In this document: one piece after another, positions 1 through 9,489 of the stretch
Layout of the letters: each line of letters begins with the position of its first letter
Numbering within the stretch: the stretch's first letter is position 1
From: Thermaerobacter marianensis
GTDB lineage: Bacteria; Bacillota; Sulfobacillia; DVGY01
NCBI GenBank assembly: GCA_020724425.1
Contig: DYGY01000002.1
Span: 102,662-166,661 of the forward strand
Length of the DNA stretch: 64,000 bases
Direction: 5' to 3'
Translations under genes and position numbers: made by a program
Notes under the pieces: generated by a model
Seen by the model: only the letters and a program-made list of their open reading frames with translations
Told to the model about the DNA's origin: nothing
Database searches by the model: none

Positions 1-24
1 ATCGACTACCATAATCCTTAACAT
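1..24 (-). CDS. 5' end of a CDS running off the window (MLRIMVVD...), possibly a CpaE/TadZ-like or receiver-domain protein of the Tad cluster
   Basis: On the minus strand, ATG TTA AGG ATT ATG GTA GTC GAT follows a G-rich Shine-Dalgarno-like run downstream of cpaB. Confidence 0.4.
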
Positions 25-41
25 GTCTATCCCCCCTAAGC

Positions 42-734
42 CTAGTTCCCATCCACTATGCTGGTTAACCCTATCTTTTGCCCTTCTGCAGTTAAAGGTC
101 TTAAGAGCAACCTGATATCGCCAAACTCATCTGCCCAAACCAGATGTACCGCTTCCTTTGGTGTAACAGCCACAGTCAAATATGAATAAATGCCTTCCTC
201 CCACTCTTCCAATTCCCTTTCCACTGCCAAAACCAGTATCTCCTCTAGAATAAGGCTGGCAACATTCTCTCTTTCAGGATTCTGATAGGTAACAATGATA
301 TCCACATAATTACCTGGTTCAATAAAGCCACCCACACCAATAATTTCATTGGCTCGAAAACTCACAGCCCGCATACCCTCAGGAATCACATAAGCAAGCT
401 TACCACTATGATACCTATCAGTAACTCTAGCACTCCGAACAGGTTCACCTTCTAGTACAGGTGCTAAGGCATACATTCCAGATAACTCATCAATATTGCC
501 AAAAGTATCGCTAGTGAGATATTCTGCTGGTACCTCCTTTAACATCAATACCTTAGGGCTTAGTTCCATACCAGCTTCCAAATCTTCTCTAGCCACAACA
601 ACACTAACCATTTCCATATCGGTTGCATCCACAACTACTTCAGTCTCCGGCCAATAGCTGTACACCAGCAAGGTTACCAGCAAACCAAACAGACCTGGCA
701 ATATCAAAAACTTAATCGCTTTCTGCTTACTCAT
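42..734 (-). CDS. cpaB: Flp pilus assembly protein CpaB/RcpC (SAF domain)
   Basis: N-terminal TM followed by SAF-like 'VVVAREDLEAGMELSPKVLMLKEVPAEYL' and 'GNYVDIIVTY'; located next to TadE/Flp genes. Confidence 0.85.
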   Translation of the reverse strand: MSKQKAIKFLILPGLFGLLVTLLVYSYWPETEVVVDATDMEMVSVVVAREDLEAGMELSPKVLMLKEVPAEYLTSDTFGNIDELSGMYALAPVLEGEPVRSARVTDRYHSGKLAYVIPEGMRAVSFRANEIIGVGGFIEPGNYVDIIVTYQNPERENVASLILEEILVLAVERELEEWEEGIYSYLTVAVTPKEAVHLVWADEFGDIRLLLRPLTAEGQKIGLTSIVDGN

Positions 735-746
735 CTCTAAAGCCCC

Positions 747-1652
747 CTATTGGCTCAATCGCACACCATAAAGGCCATAATCTCTATATCCTGCCGACAA
801 TGGTGCAGTCTCACCAGGTACTACCTTTTTCATGAATCTTCCATAAACCGTATCTGTTCCCTGAATATTTTCAAGAAAGAAAGCAGCAAAACCAACGATA
901 GTCACATACTTCCTTCCTTCAACTTCAAAGGACTCAACAATAGGCACATAAAGAATACGGGGTGAATCCACAGATACATTCTCAAAGGTTGCCGTTGGAT
1001 CTTGATCTATTCTCTCCTTTAACCCCTGCCTGGTAGGTCCCCTCATATCCCCAGGTTCTGTTAGAATCTCTTGACCAACACTTAAGACTCCCGAATACCC
1101 GTGAATTATATGGTTTCTGTACCTATCCGCACCCGTACCATCTAAAGCCAAGGCCTGGAAATTACCCTTCCTCGGCTCTATTTCTCCATCCCCGGAGACC
1201 TTTAAGGTATATCTGTCACCATAAGCAAAATCTCCTAGCTCAACACCCCAAGGTTGTGCCCCTCTAATCCCCACAATCTGTTCTAGATCAGCTGCAGAAG
1301 AAACACTGGTATAGGCGCTATCCCTATTCCAGATAGCCTGAGCAATTACCCAGCCCTGCAGCGTTCCCACCTGAACAATAACCCTAGAATAGTCATCATC
1401 AATATGGACTAAGGTCTCCTCAGAATTAGCACCGTTAAATTCAACATACTTAAGGGCTTCGTTTTCGATGGCATTAGGGTTCTGGGTATGCAAAAGAGCT
1501 GCTCCAGCCAGAGCCCCAGCATCAGCAGCCGTCTGTATCTCACTTCTAGTAACATACAGTCGACCCAAGTCCACACTCAAAGCCATAAACCCGGCTGCAA
1601 CCACCATAAACATGGTAGTTACAATTAGGACTGCACCTCTTTCATTCTTCAT
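747..1652 (-). CDS. TadG-like pilus assembly protein
   Basis: 'MKNERGAVLIVTTMFMVVAAGFMALSVDLGRLYVTRSEIQTAADAGALAGAALL' is typical of a TadG N-terminus. Confidence 0.8.
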   Translation of the reverse strand: MKNERGAVLIVTTMFMVVAAGFMALSVDLGRLYVTRSEIQTAADAGALAGAALLHTQNPNAIENEALKYVEFNGANSEETLVHIDDDYSRVIVQVGTLQGWVIAQAIWNRDSAYTSVSSAADLEQIVGIRGAQPWGVELGDFAYGDRYTLKVSGDGEIEPRKGNFQALALDGTGADRYRNHIIHGYSGVLSVGQEILTEPGDMRGPTRQGLKERIDQDPTATFENVSVDSPRILYVPIVESFEVEGRKYVTIVGFAAFFLENIQGTDTVYGRFMKKVVPGETAPLSAGYRDYGLYGVRLSQ

Positions 1653-1661
1653 CCCATCACC

Positions 1662-2042
1662 CTATTCCACCCTCATGGTTGATCTAGCAGTAAGGGTTAT
1701 GCCCTCACCGGTAAGAGACGAAAACAAAGGAACAAAAAAACTATGATCATATCTAATCTCTACAGTTAGAGGATCACCACTTCTCTTCACCGCGGGAGTA
1801 ATGATAACCACATACAACTCATCATCTACTCCCATAATAATCTCTCTAACCTTAGCGACAATCTGTTCATCACTAGCACCAACTACACCTAGACGTACAC
1901 CTTCACGACTAGCATTATCAAGCATCAACTGCACACTATAGACCCGGCCAAACTCAACAATCCCTAACAACAACAGAAGAAGGATGGGGAGCACAATAGC
2001 TAATTCAACTAAAGATTGTCCTCTCTGATTTCGCACTACCAT
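1662..2042 (-). CDS. TadE-family pilus assembly protein
   Basis: 'NQRGQSLVELAIVLPILLLLLLGIVEFGRVY' TadE signature. Confidence 0.9.
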   Translation of the reverse strand: MVVRNQRGQSLVELAIVLPILLLLLLGIVEFGRVYSVQLMLDNASREGVRLGVVGASDEQIVAKVREIIMGVDDELYVVIITPAVKRSGDPLTVEIRYDHSFFVPLFSSLTGEGITLTARSTMRVE

Positions 2043-2197
2043 CCCTCCTTAGATAGTTTAAGGGCTGAAGACAGCACCGGTTTCCCAGTCCAGTCCCCAG
2101 CCCCAGGGAACCTCCCCCCATAGTCTGGCTCAGGGGGACAGAACTAGGGGGGACAAGTATAAACTATATATATTTAGTCTGGGGGTCCTTCAACAAA

Positions 2198-2383
2198 TTA
2201 TTCTCCACCACCGAGTCCATCTAAAACATCAGTGAATATGCCAACTACACCGTCTCCCAAAAGACCCAAGGCCACAATCGCTGCCACAGCCACCAACGCT
2301 AAGATCAAACCATACTCCACCATACCCTGCCCACGCTCATCATTCCTCAAGACACTAATCACATTCATCAATGTACGGATCAT
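2198..2383 (-). CDS. Flp family type IVb pilin
   Basis: 61 aa; 'DERGQGMVEYGLILALVAVAAIVALGLLG' Flp pilin signature. Confidence 0.93.
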   Translation of the reverse strand: MIRTLMNVISVLRNDERGQGMVEYGLILALVAVAAIVALGLLGDGVVGIFTDVLDGLGGGE

Positions 2384-2529
2384 TCTGCCCTACCCCCTTC
2401 AGTGAATTTGTCTGGTGAGATCCGCTTGTTGTACATATCTTAGCATCTTCTAAATAATCAGCATATCAGGCAGCAGTCCCCTTAAGGACAGGCAATGGTC
2501 CCAAATCAAATGCCCTTTAGTCCTATTAA

Positions 2530-2567
2530 AAAAGCCTGGTACAGGACTTTGGTCCTACCAGGCTTTT
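2530..2567 (-). terminator. Rho-independent terminator after degU
   Basis: AAAAGCCTGGTA..GGAC/GTCC..TACCAGGCTTTT hairpin. Confidence 0.75.
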
Positions 2568-3234
2568 AACCTATCTTCACCCAGCCCCTCTTGAGGGCCT
2601 CAATTACCGCTTGAGTTCGATCAGCTACATCCAACTTCCTAAAGATATTAGTAGCATGATTCTTCACTGTCTTTTCACTTATGTACAACTTATTGGCTAT
2701 CTCCTTATTGCCAGCTCCCTCTGCCATAAGTCTTAAAACATCTAACTCCCTTTCTGTTAAAACCTCTAAAGCCGGGTTCCCCTGAGCATGTCCCTGGGCC
2801 ATATCAGACAAACGATTCAACTTGTCAATAACCTTGCCGGTAACCTGAGGATGTAGATACGTACTCCCTGCCTTACAGGACCTAATAACCTCTATGAGAA
2901 TCTCTGGATCCACATCCTTAAGGACATACCCATTTACTCCAGCCTTAATAGCCTCAAAAAGATACTCCTCAGAGTCATGAATAGTAAGCATAACGATACC
3001 CGTTTCCGCTTTCTCTTTTTTGATCTCCTTTGCCACCTCAACACCACTTATACCCGGCATACTGATATCTAGCAAAATAACATCAGGAGAAAGCTGCTTA
3101 TGTAGCTTCAATACTTCATTTCCTGTAGAGGCTTCACCAACAATATCCATATCCTTTTCCATCTCTAGAATCTGTCTAAGACCCTGTCTTAAAAGAGCAT
3201 GATCATCAGCAATCAGTACCCTAATCCTATCCAT
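2566..3234 (-). CDS. degU: NarL/FixJ-type response regulator, DegU-like
   Basis: Receiver domain 'IRVLIADDHALLRQGLRQILE' plus LuxR HTH 'LTERELDVLRLMAEGAGNKEIANKLYISEKTVKNHATNIFRKLDV'; internal start Met14 of ORF 2566..3273 is likely. Confidence 0.88.
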   Translation of the reverse strand: MDRIRVLIADDHALLRQGLRQILEMEKDMDIVGEASTGNEVLKLHKQLSPDVILLDISMPGISGVEVAKEIKKEKAETGIVMLTIHDSEEYLFEAIKAGVNGYVLKDVDPEILIEVIRSCKAGSTYLHPQVTGKVIDKLNRLSDMAQGHAQGNPALEVLTERELDVLRLMAEGAGNKEIANKLYISEKTVKNHATNIFRKLDVADRTQAVIEALKRGWVKIG

Positions 3235-4384
3235 TGCTCTCATCCCCATCTGGTAGAGGTAGCTTAAAGACAACCCGAGTCCCCCTGTTTACCACAGATG
3301 TGATCTCAAAACTACCACCTAGAATATCTACTCTCTCCTTCATACTAGTTAAACCAAACCTCTCCTGATTAACCTTCCCTGCCTTTTCAACATCAAAACC
3401 AATACCATCATCAGAAACAACAGCTATAACCTGGGTTGTACCTAACTCTAATTTCACATCAACAAAACTGGCTTGAGAATGCTTAGCCACATTATTTAAC
3501 GACTCCTGAATTAACCTGAAGATAGCCACTTCCCAGTTAGGATTAAACCTCCTTTCATCTCCAAGTATCTGAAGATTAGTACCAATTCCAGTTCGATCTT
3601 CAAAACTATTAACAAAACCCTTTAGAGCTGGCAGCAAACCTAAATCATCTAAAGCCATCGGTCTTAAATCAAAGATAATCTTCCTTACATCCTGAAGACT
3701 CTGACGAACTAGATCTTTAAGCTTACGAACCTCGCCCCTAGCCCTCTCTAAATCAGACTCCATCACTCTTTCAGTAACTTCTAACCTTAATACCACATTA
3801 GCCAAAAGCTGTGCCGGTCCATCATGAATATCCCTAGCAACCCTTTTCCTTTCCTCTTCCTGAGCACTGATAATACTCATGGCATGGAGCTCTCTGTTCT
3901 CCATGTTACGCATCTCAGCATTAACTCGCTGCAAGTCTCCCCTTAAAAGGTTCATCGCCATACCCACATTGCTAACCAACTCTTCTGCTCTATCCACCAT
4001 CTGTTTGATATTCTTTAAACGTCTCTCTAAGGCATCCCTTTGTTCCCTAAGAATCTTTTCTCTCTCCCTAGCCAAAAGAAGCTTGCTCTGAACAGTCTTA
4101 GCATTATCATAAGCAGCCTTTATTTCATCCTGGGAATATGCAGAAAAATCTTTAGAGATCTCCATTAAATGAAGCCTAGTCCGACGGTCTTCCCTCTCTA
4201 ACTGATCAACCTCTTGAATACGTTTTAAGACCTGTTCCTTGATAGCCTGAAGCTCATCAGAAACAGCCTGATAATCCTCCCTAGCGGAATCCGCTATGGA
4301 AAAAAGCTGTTCCTGACTGCTCTCAACAACCTTAAGCGTATCATTTATAATGTTGTCTAGGATTGCATAATCTATCTTTGCCAA
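3227..4384 (-). CDS. degS: Sensor histidine kinase, DegS-like
   Basis: Coiled-coil N-terminus, HisKA_3 'EEERKRVARDIHDGPAQLLANVVLRLE', HATPase; overlaps degU. Confidence 0.88.
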   Translation of the reverse strand: MAKIDYAILDNIINDTLKVVESSQEQLFSIADSAREDYQAVSDELQAIKEQVLKRIQEVDQLEREDRRTRLHLMEISKDFSAYSQDEIKAAYDNAKTVQSKLLLAREREKILREQRDALERRLKNIKQMVDRAEELVSNVGMAMNLLRGDLQRVNAEMRNMENRELHAMSIISAQEEERKRVARDIHDGPAQLLANVVLRLEVTERVMESDLERARGEVRKLKDLVRQSLQDVRKIIFDLRPMALDDLGLLPALKGFVNSFEDRTGIGTNLQILGDERRFNPNWEVAIFRLIQESLNNVAKHSQASFVDVKLELGTTQVIAVVSDDGIGFDVEKAGKVNQERFGLTSMKERVDILGGSFEITSVVNRGTRVVFKLPLPDGDESNG

Positions 4385-4397
4385 CCTGATCTCCCCT

Positions 4398-5492
4398 TTA
4401 TCCCATCAGGTCCAAAAGAACTCTATCAAGTATTTTTTCTGGTACAATACAATTTATTTTAGCCTTACCTATTCTTTCAGGCAAGACCCATCTAACCTGA
4501 CCTTCACTCTTCTTCTTATCCTTGCCAATACTCTCCTTTATTCTTTCCTTAGCATACATACCCTTTAACCTTACAGGCAACCCCACCTGCTCAAGCAAAG
4601 CAATAACCCTCTCCTTATCACCCCTTTCCACCAAACCCAATTCTTCTGCCATAGCAAAAACAGCAACCATACCAATACTCACAGCTTCCCCATGTGAATA
4701 TTCCCGATATTCACCTAGCTGTTCAAGAGCATGCCCTAAAGTATGACCAAAATTCAATACAGCCCTAACACCTAAGTCAAGCTCATCCTGCCTCACTATT
4801 CCCGCTTTCAACTCACAAGCTCTAGCAACCATCTCTTCCCGTAAAAACCTATCACCTTCAAGAATACCGGCAACATTCTCCTCTAAAAAAACAAAGAACT
4901 CATAATCCAAAGCAACCCCATACTTAATGACTTCAGCGATAGCTCCCCTTAACTCTCTCTCTGAAAGAGTATCTAACAAGGACGGATCAACCAAAACAGC
5001 TTTTGGCTGATAGAAACTCCCGATTAGATTCTTTCCTAAAGCATGATTAACGGCCACCTTCCCACCAATACCAGCGTCCACCTGAGCCAAAAGAGTACTA
5101 GGAATCTGAATATAGGGAACACCCCTTAAGTATGTGGCAGCTGCCATACCCGTAATATCACCAACAACTCCCCCACCAAAAGCCAAAAGCACATCCCTAC
5201 GCTCATACCCATTAATAATCAAATAGTCATACAACCTATTTAAATTCTCAAGATTCTTGTTCTCTTCCCCTGAAGGCAAAACAAACAAATCCACCAGAAG
5301 ACCAGCAAAACTCTCTAGAACCCTTTTCCCATATAACTCAGCAACAACCTCATCAGTAACTAGGAGGAAACGCCTATCCCCGGGTGCAATCTCAGCTAAG
5401 ATCTCCTTTAACCTAAAAAGCAAACCATACTCAATCTGAATAGAATATGCCCTATTATGAAGAACAAGCTCAATCCTTTTCAAACCCTTCAC
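4398..5492 (-). CDS. aroB: 3-dehydroquinate synthase
   Basis: 'LLAFGGGVVGDITGMAAATYLRGVPYIQIPSTLLAQVDAGIGGKVAVN'. Confidence 0.96.
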   Translation of the reverse strand: MKGLKRIELVLHNRAYSIQIEYGLLFRLKEILAEIAPGDRRFLLVTDEVVAELYGKRVLESFAGLLVDLFVLPSGEENKNLENLNRLYDYLIINGYERRDVLLAFGGGVVGDITGMAAATYLRGVPYIQIPSTLLAQVDAGIGGKVAVNHALGKNLIGSFYQPKAVLVDPSLLDTLSERELRGAIAEVIKYGVALDYEFFVFLEENVAGILEGDRFLREEMVARACELKAGIVRQDELDLGVRAVLNFGHTLGHALEQLGEYREYSHGEAVSIGMVAVFAMAEELGLVERGDKERVIALLEQVGLPVRLKGMYAKERIKESIGKDKKKSEGQVRWVLPERIGKAKINCIVPEKILDRVLLDLMG

Positions 5493-5985
5493 TCCCAGAA
5501 ATAAGGCTGACTATCATATTAGCAACCTCTAACGATGATCTATAGTTGGTATCAATAACATAATCAGCCCAAGCATAAGCATTAACTCTTGCTCTCATCA
5601 GCCTTAAAAGCTCTTCTTCCAGATTCCCTGCTAAAAGTGGTCTCTGCTCACCCTTTTTTATCCTAGAAAGAATTTGATCATAAGAAGCTGTTAAATGAAC
5701 AACCAGACCCAGCTCACTTAACACCCTCCTATTGTCTTCCCTTAACCCAATTCCCCCACCAGTAGCGATAACAGCAGACCTAATCCCCTTAAGCTCCCCA
5801 CAAACCTCAGATTCCAGATCTCTAAAACCCTCTTCACCAAGCTCTTCAAAAAGCCTTGCTATCGACTTACCTGTCCTGTGCTTAATCAGCTCATCTGTAT
5901 CAATATAGCGAAACCCAAGACCCGCCACTGCCAATGCCACCGTAGACTTACCAGTACCAGGCAAACCAATCAAGATTATGTTCAT
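5470..5985 (-). CDS. aroK: Shikimate kinase
   Basis: Walker A 'LIGLPGTGKSTVA', 'FRDLESEV', 'IATGGGIGLR'. Confidence 0.94.
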   Translation of the reverse strand: MNIILIGLPGTGKSTVALAVAGLGFRYIDTDELIKHRTGKSIARLFEELGEEGFRDLESEVCGELKGIRSAVIATGGGIGLREDNRRVLSELGLVVHLTASYDQILSRIKKGEQRPLLAGNLEEELLRLMRARVNAYAWADYVIDTNYRSSLEVANMIVSLISGSEGFEKD

Positions 5986-7238
5986 AACTCACTCAAAGGA
6001 TAACCCCTTACCCTTTCCAGATACTTTTCATATGATACCTTTAAATCAGCCATAGTATCATTGGCAAACATCTCTAGCAAACTATCAGCCAGAACCATAG
6101 CCACCATAGCCTCAGCAACCACCACAGCTCTAGGTGCAGCACAAACATCAGACCGTTCAACCATAGCCTCTTCCTCTTTACCAGTATGAATATTAAAACT
6201 CCCTAATGGCTTTAGAAGACTAGGTATTGGCTTTAACCCAAGATATATAACCAGTGGTTCCCCATTACTCAAACCACCCTCAATTCCTCCAGCCCGATTA
6301 GTATTTCTCTTAACAACTCCATCCTTGTAACCTATCTCATCATGAACATCAGAACCTAATCGAGACGAACTAGCAAAACCTTCACCAATCTCTATAGCCT
6401 TAACTGAAGGAATACTCAAAAGAGCCTGTCCAAGCCTGCCATCCAATCTTCTGTCCCAGTGAACATGACTGCCAACACCCGGAGGCAAACCTAAAGCCCA
6501 AACAACTATCTCGCCTCCAAGAGTATCCCCTGCAGCTTTTGCCCTAGCAATACCAGCAACCATCTTGTCACTTAAGACAGGATTAGGACACCTGACCAAA
6601 GAACCCTCAATTTTTTCCTGTAATACCCTACCTCTTTTAACAAAAAAAAGCTCCCTAGGATAGTGATCATGAAAGTACCTGCCACCAGCAGGCTGACTTC
6701 TTATCTCTTCAGGCAGCCAGTCATTAATCTCTTCCCTTGAAGCCTTAAAACCACCAATATTGCTTACTGCACCAACCACAAAAATATCAAGCTCAGCCAA
6801 AAGCTCTTTAGCCAGAGCACCAACAGCAACCCTGACCGCAGTCTCCCTAGCACTAGCCCGCTCCAGAGTATTCCTTAAATCACTAAACCCATACTTAATT
6901 CCCCCAGGCAAATCCGCATGACCAGGCCTTGGCCTATCAACAACCCTTGTAGACTCTCCCTCTTCCACACCCATAACATCAGACCAGTTCTCAAAATCCC
7001 GATTCCTAATCACCATGCTTACAGGACTACCAAGGGTATAGCCAGCCCTTATCCCTCCAAGAACCTCAACCTGATCCCTTTCAATCCTCATCCTGCCACC
7101 ACTACCAAAACCCTGCTGACGCCTAAAAAGCTCCCTGTTAATACCCTCAATATCAACTCTTAAACCCGAAGGAAAACCCTCAACAACTGCCGTTAGAGCA
7201 GGACCATGAGACTCTCCCGCTGTCAAATATCGCAACAC
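5982..7238 (-). CDS. aroC: Chorismate synthase
   Basis: 'MLRYLTAGESHGPALTAVVEGFPSG', 'RPRPGHADLPGGIKYGFSDLRNTLERASARETA'. Confidence 0.97.
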   Translation of the reverse strand: MLRYLTAGESHGPALTAVVEGFPSGLRVDIEGINRELFRRQQGFGSGGRMRIERDQVEVLGGIRAGYTLGSPVSMVIRNRDFENWSDVMGVEEGESTRVVDRPRPGHADLPGGIKYGFSDLRNTLERASARETAVRVAVGALAKELLAELDIFVVGAVSNIGGFKASREEINDWLPEEIRSQPAGGRYFHDHYPRELFFVKRGRVLQEKIEGSLVRCPNPVLSDKMVAGIARAKAAGDTLGGEIVVWALGLPPGVGSHVHWDRRLDGRLGQALLSIPSVKAIEIGEGFASSSRLGSDVHDEIGYKDGVVKRNTNRAGGIEGGLSNGEPLVIYLGLKPIPSLLKPLGSFNIHTGKEEEAMVERSDVCAAPRAVVVAEAMVAMVLADSLLEMFANDTMADLKVSYEKYLERVRGYPLSEL

Positions 7239-7240
7239 AA

Positions 7241-7888
7241 CTAATCCCCCAGTTCCCTTAAAAAAGGATTCCTCTCTGGTACTAAAGGAACATCCGCTAG
7301 AGGTATCTCTGGCAACTCCTCATCATTAGTAACCAAATAGACCACAACCTCATACTGTCCAACAAGCAACTCATCAGCAAGCCTTAAATCTATCGCTTCA
7401 ACCCATACCCTTGGTACAAACTCCAGCAAACCCTCCAAAAAAGCATAATGCTCCATAAACTCTCCCTTTACACTCACACTAGCACTACCCTTAATTAAAG
7501 ATTGATTAACAGGCTGAAAATCCACCTGTCCCAAATAGTATGGCTCACTACCATCAAAAGAAAGCTCTAGAATATCTAACCCACTATCCTCTAGCAAAGC
7601 CTCAATATCCCTTAACCATTGCGCAACATCAATATATGAAGGAGTATACCCAATTAACTCCTGTTGTCTTCCATATAGCTCCTCATAATCCTCACTTGCA
7701 GCATCTAACCTTGCCTTTTCTCTAGAAACCTCATAAAGATTATTCTCCCAGTATATAATCTCATCTTCAAGTTCCTGAGCCTTTGATACCATTGGCATAT
7801 GAACATAATTTATAAAGGCATAACCCAAAAAAACAACCAAAAGGGTAAGTAGAAGAAACCCTTCACGTCTAGAAAGTCTCCCACTCAT
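7241..7888 (-). CDS. pilO: Type IV pilus inner-membrane platform protein, PilO-like
   Basis: Single N-terminal TM and coiled coil, positioned after PilM and PilN. Confidence 0.7.
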   Translation of the reverse strand: MSGRLSRREGFLLLTLLVVFLGYAFINYVHMPMVSKAQELEDEIIYWENNLYEVSREKARLDAASEDYEELYGRQQELIGYTPSYIDVAQWLRDIEALLEDSGLDILELSFDGSEPYYLGQVDFQPVNQSLIKGSASVSVKGEFMEHYAFLEGLLEFVPRVWVEAIDLRLADELLVGQYEVVVYLVTNDEELPEIPLADVPLVPERNPFLRELGD

Positions 7889-8421
7889 CAGTCTACCCCC
7901 TTACGTTGACCGGATAAACTGAAACTAACAGGATATGACCCTTCACTATTAACCCTATCAATACTTAACTGAAGATCCTCATACACCCCTAAAGCCCTCA
8001 ATTCCTCACTTATCCTCGCTACAGCAGTAAGACTAATAGCCTCTCCTCTAAGACTAAACACCCTGCCATTAATACTAAACTCCCTAACCTGTACATCCCT
8101 AGCAGAAACAGCACTTAACTCAGCCAAAACCAATCCAGAATAGTGCTTTTCTTCTAGGCCAACCAGAATCCTCTCCCTGTCCTTAACATCTTCAGCAAGA
8201 CCCTTAATATCCTTGTAGCCACTCAACTCAGCCCAAGCTAGTGAATACTCTTCCTCTACCATCATAAGCCTATCCTCTAAAACACTAATCTCATTTTGCC
8301 AATAAAAGATATAGTATACCCCCGAAGCAACACCTAAAGAGACCATAACAAAAACCAAAAAACCCCTGAACCACCTTCTTTTCTTAAACTGAATCTCCCG
8401 GGGCAAAAGATTAACCTTCAT
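7888..8421 (-). CDS. pilN: Type IV pilus assembly protein PilN-like
   Basis: 'MKVNLLPREI...' N-terminus plus TM typical of PilN. Confidence 0.82.
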   Translation of the reverse strand: MKVNLLPREIQFKKRRWFRGFLVFVMVSLGVASGVYYIFYWQNEISVLEDRLMMVEEEYSLAWAELSGYKDIKGLAEDVKDRERILVGLEEKHYSGLVLAELSAVSARDVQVREFSINGRVFSLRGEAISLTAVARISEELRALGVYEDLQLSIDRVNSEGSYPVSFSLSGQRKGVD

Positions 8422-9473
8422 CGGTCAGCCTCCTTCCACAGAGCCAGACCAATAGCGGTAAGGTAGTCACTAGACACCATATCCCTATGTCTCTTCCCCT
8501 TAGCAAACCTGACATTAGATCCCCACTTGAACTGTGGTACCAAAATACCATAGTCAAGACTCAATCTCTGCACCAATTGCCTATCTAAATACTCCCTTAA
8601 CTCCTCATGAATACCCTTCAACAAGGAACCTCCACCAACCAGATAAACATTGGGAGTCCTATATTCCCTGTTCTTTAAAAGGAAAAACTCTAAAGACTTA
8701 CCAATCTCAAAAAAGAGATCCTCTAAAGCCTCTAGCAAAACACTCCTTACCTTACCATCCTCACTAAGCCCTTTATAGCACTTCAAAGACTCAGCCTCTT
8801 CCAAATCATATCCCTGCCCAGCCAGATGCCTTGTTAAATCCATACCCCCGGTACTAATACCCCTGGTCATAACCGGAACATCTTTAGCAAAGATACTAAC
8901 CCTTGAACTATTTAAGCCAAGATCAATGACAGTATGAGCCTGCCCAATCCCACTATCAAGATACCCAAGGAAATCAAGAGCCCTAAAAGCAGCCAGACTA
9001 TCAACATCCACAGTCTTAACCCTAAGACCACCAAGCCTTGTAATCCTTAAAAGCTCAACCACATCACTCTTCTTAGCCGCTATTAGCAATACCTGCATAC
9101 CTTCAGACTCACCAAGAATAGGTTCATCTACAACATGATAATCAAGAATGGCCTCATCCCTAGGAATTGGCACATACTTATCCCACTCCCACTTAAGAAC
9201 ACTCTCAATCTCACTCTTTTTCATCTTAGGAAAACTAGCCAAACGCATAATTACACTCTGACTATTTAAAGAAACAGCTAGATGTCCCCTCTTCCTAGCC
9301 CTTTTCCTCAGCTCTCTTCCCATCATCTTTAACCTTTTATCCTCATTAACATCCTCAGAAGGAACAGGGAAATTGCCATAATCTAGAACAACAAGGCCAT
9401 TCCTAATTGTCTTTAACCTTACAGTCCTAAGAGTACTGCTACCAAGATCTACACCAATACCTACCCTAGCCAT
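8418..9473 (-). CDS. pilM: Type IV pilus assembly protein PilM
   Basis: Actin-like 'VGIGVDLGSSTLRTVRL', 'VIDLGLNSSRVSIF', 'VYLVGGGSLLKGI'; Met21 of ORF 8418..9533 is the likelier start (GAGGGGAG upstream). Confidence 0.87.
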   Translation of the reverse strand: MARVGIGVDLGSSTLRTVRLKTIRNGLVVLDYGNFPVPSEDVNEDKRLKMMGRELRKRARKRGHLAVSLNSQSVIMRLASFPKMKKSEIESVLKWEWDKYVPIPRDEAILDYHVVDEPILGESEGMQVLLIAAKKSDVVELLRITRLGGLRVKTVDVDSLAAFRALDFLGYLDSGIGQAHTVIDLGLNSSRVSIFAKDVPVMTRGISTGGMDLTRHLAGQGYDLEEAESLKCYKGLSEDGKVRSVLLEALEDLFFEIGKSLEFFLLKNREYRTPNVYLVGGGSLLKGIHEELREYLDRQLVQRLSLDYGILVPQFKWGSNVRFAKGKRHRDMVSSDYLTAIGLALWKEADR

Positions 9474-9489
9474 CGCCCATCTCCCCTCA

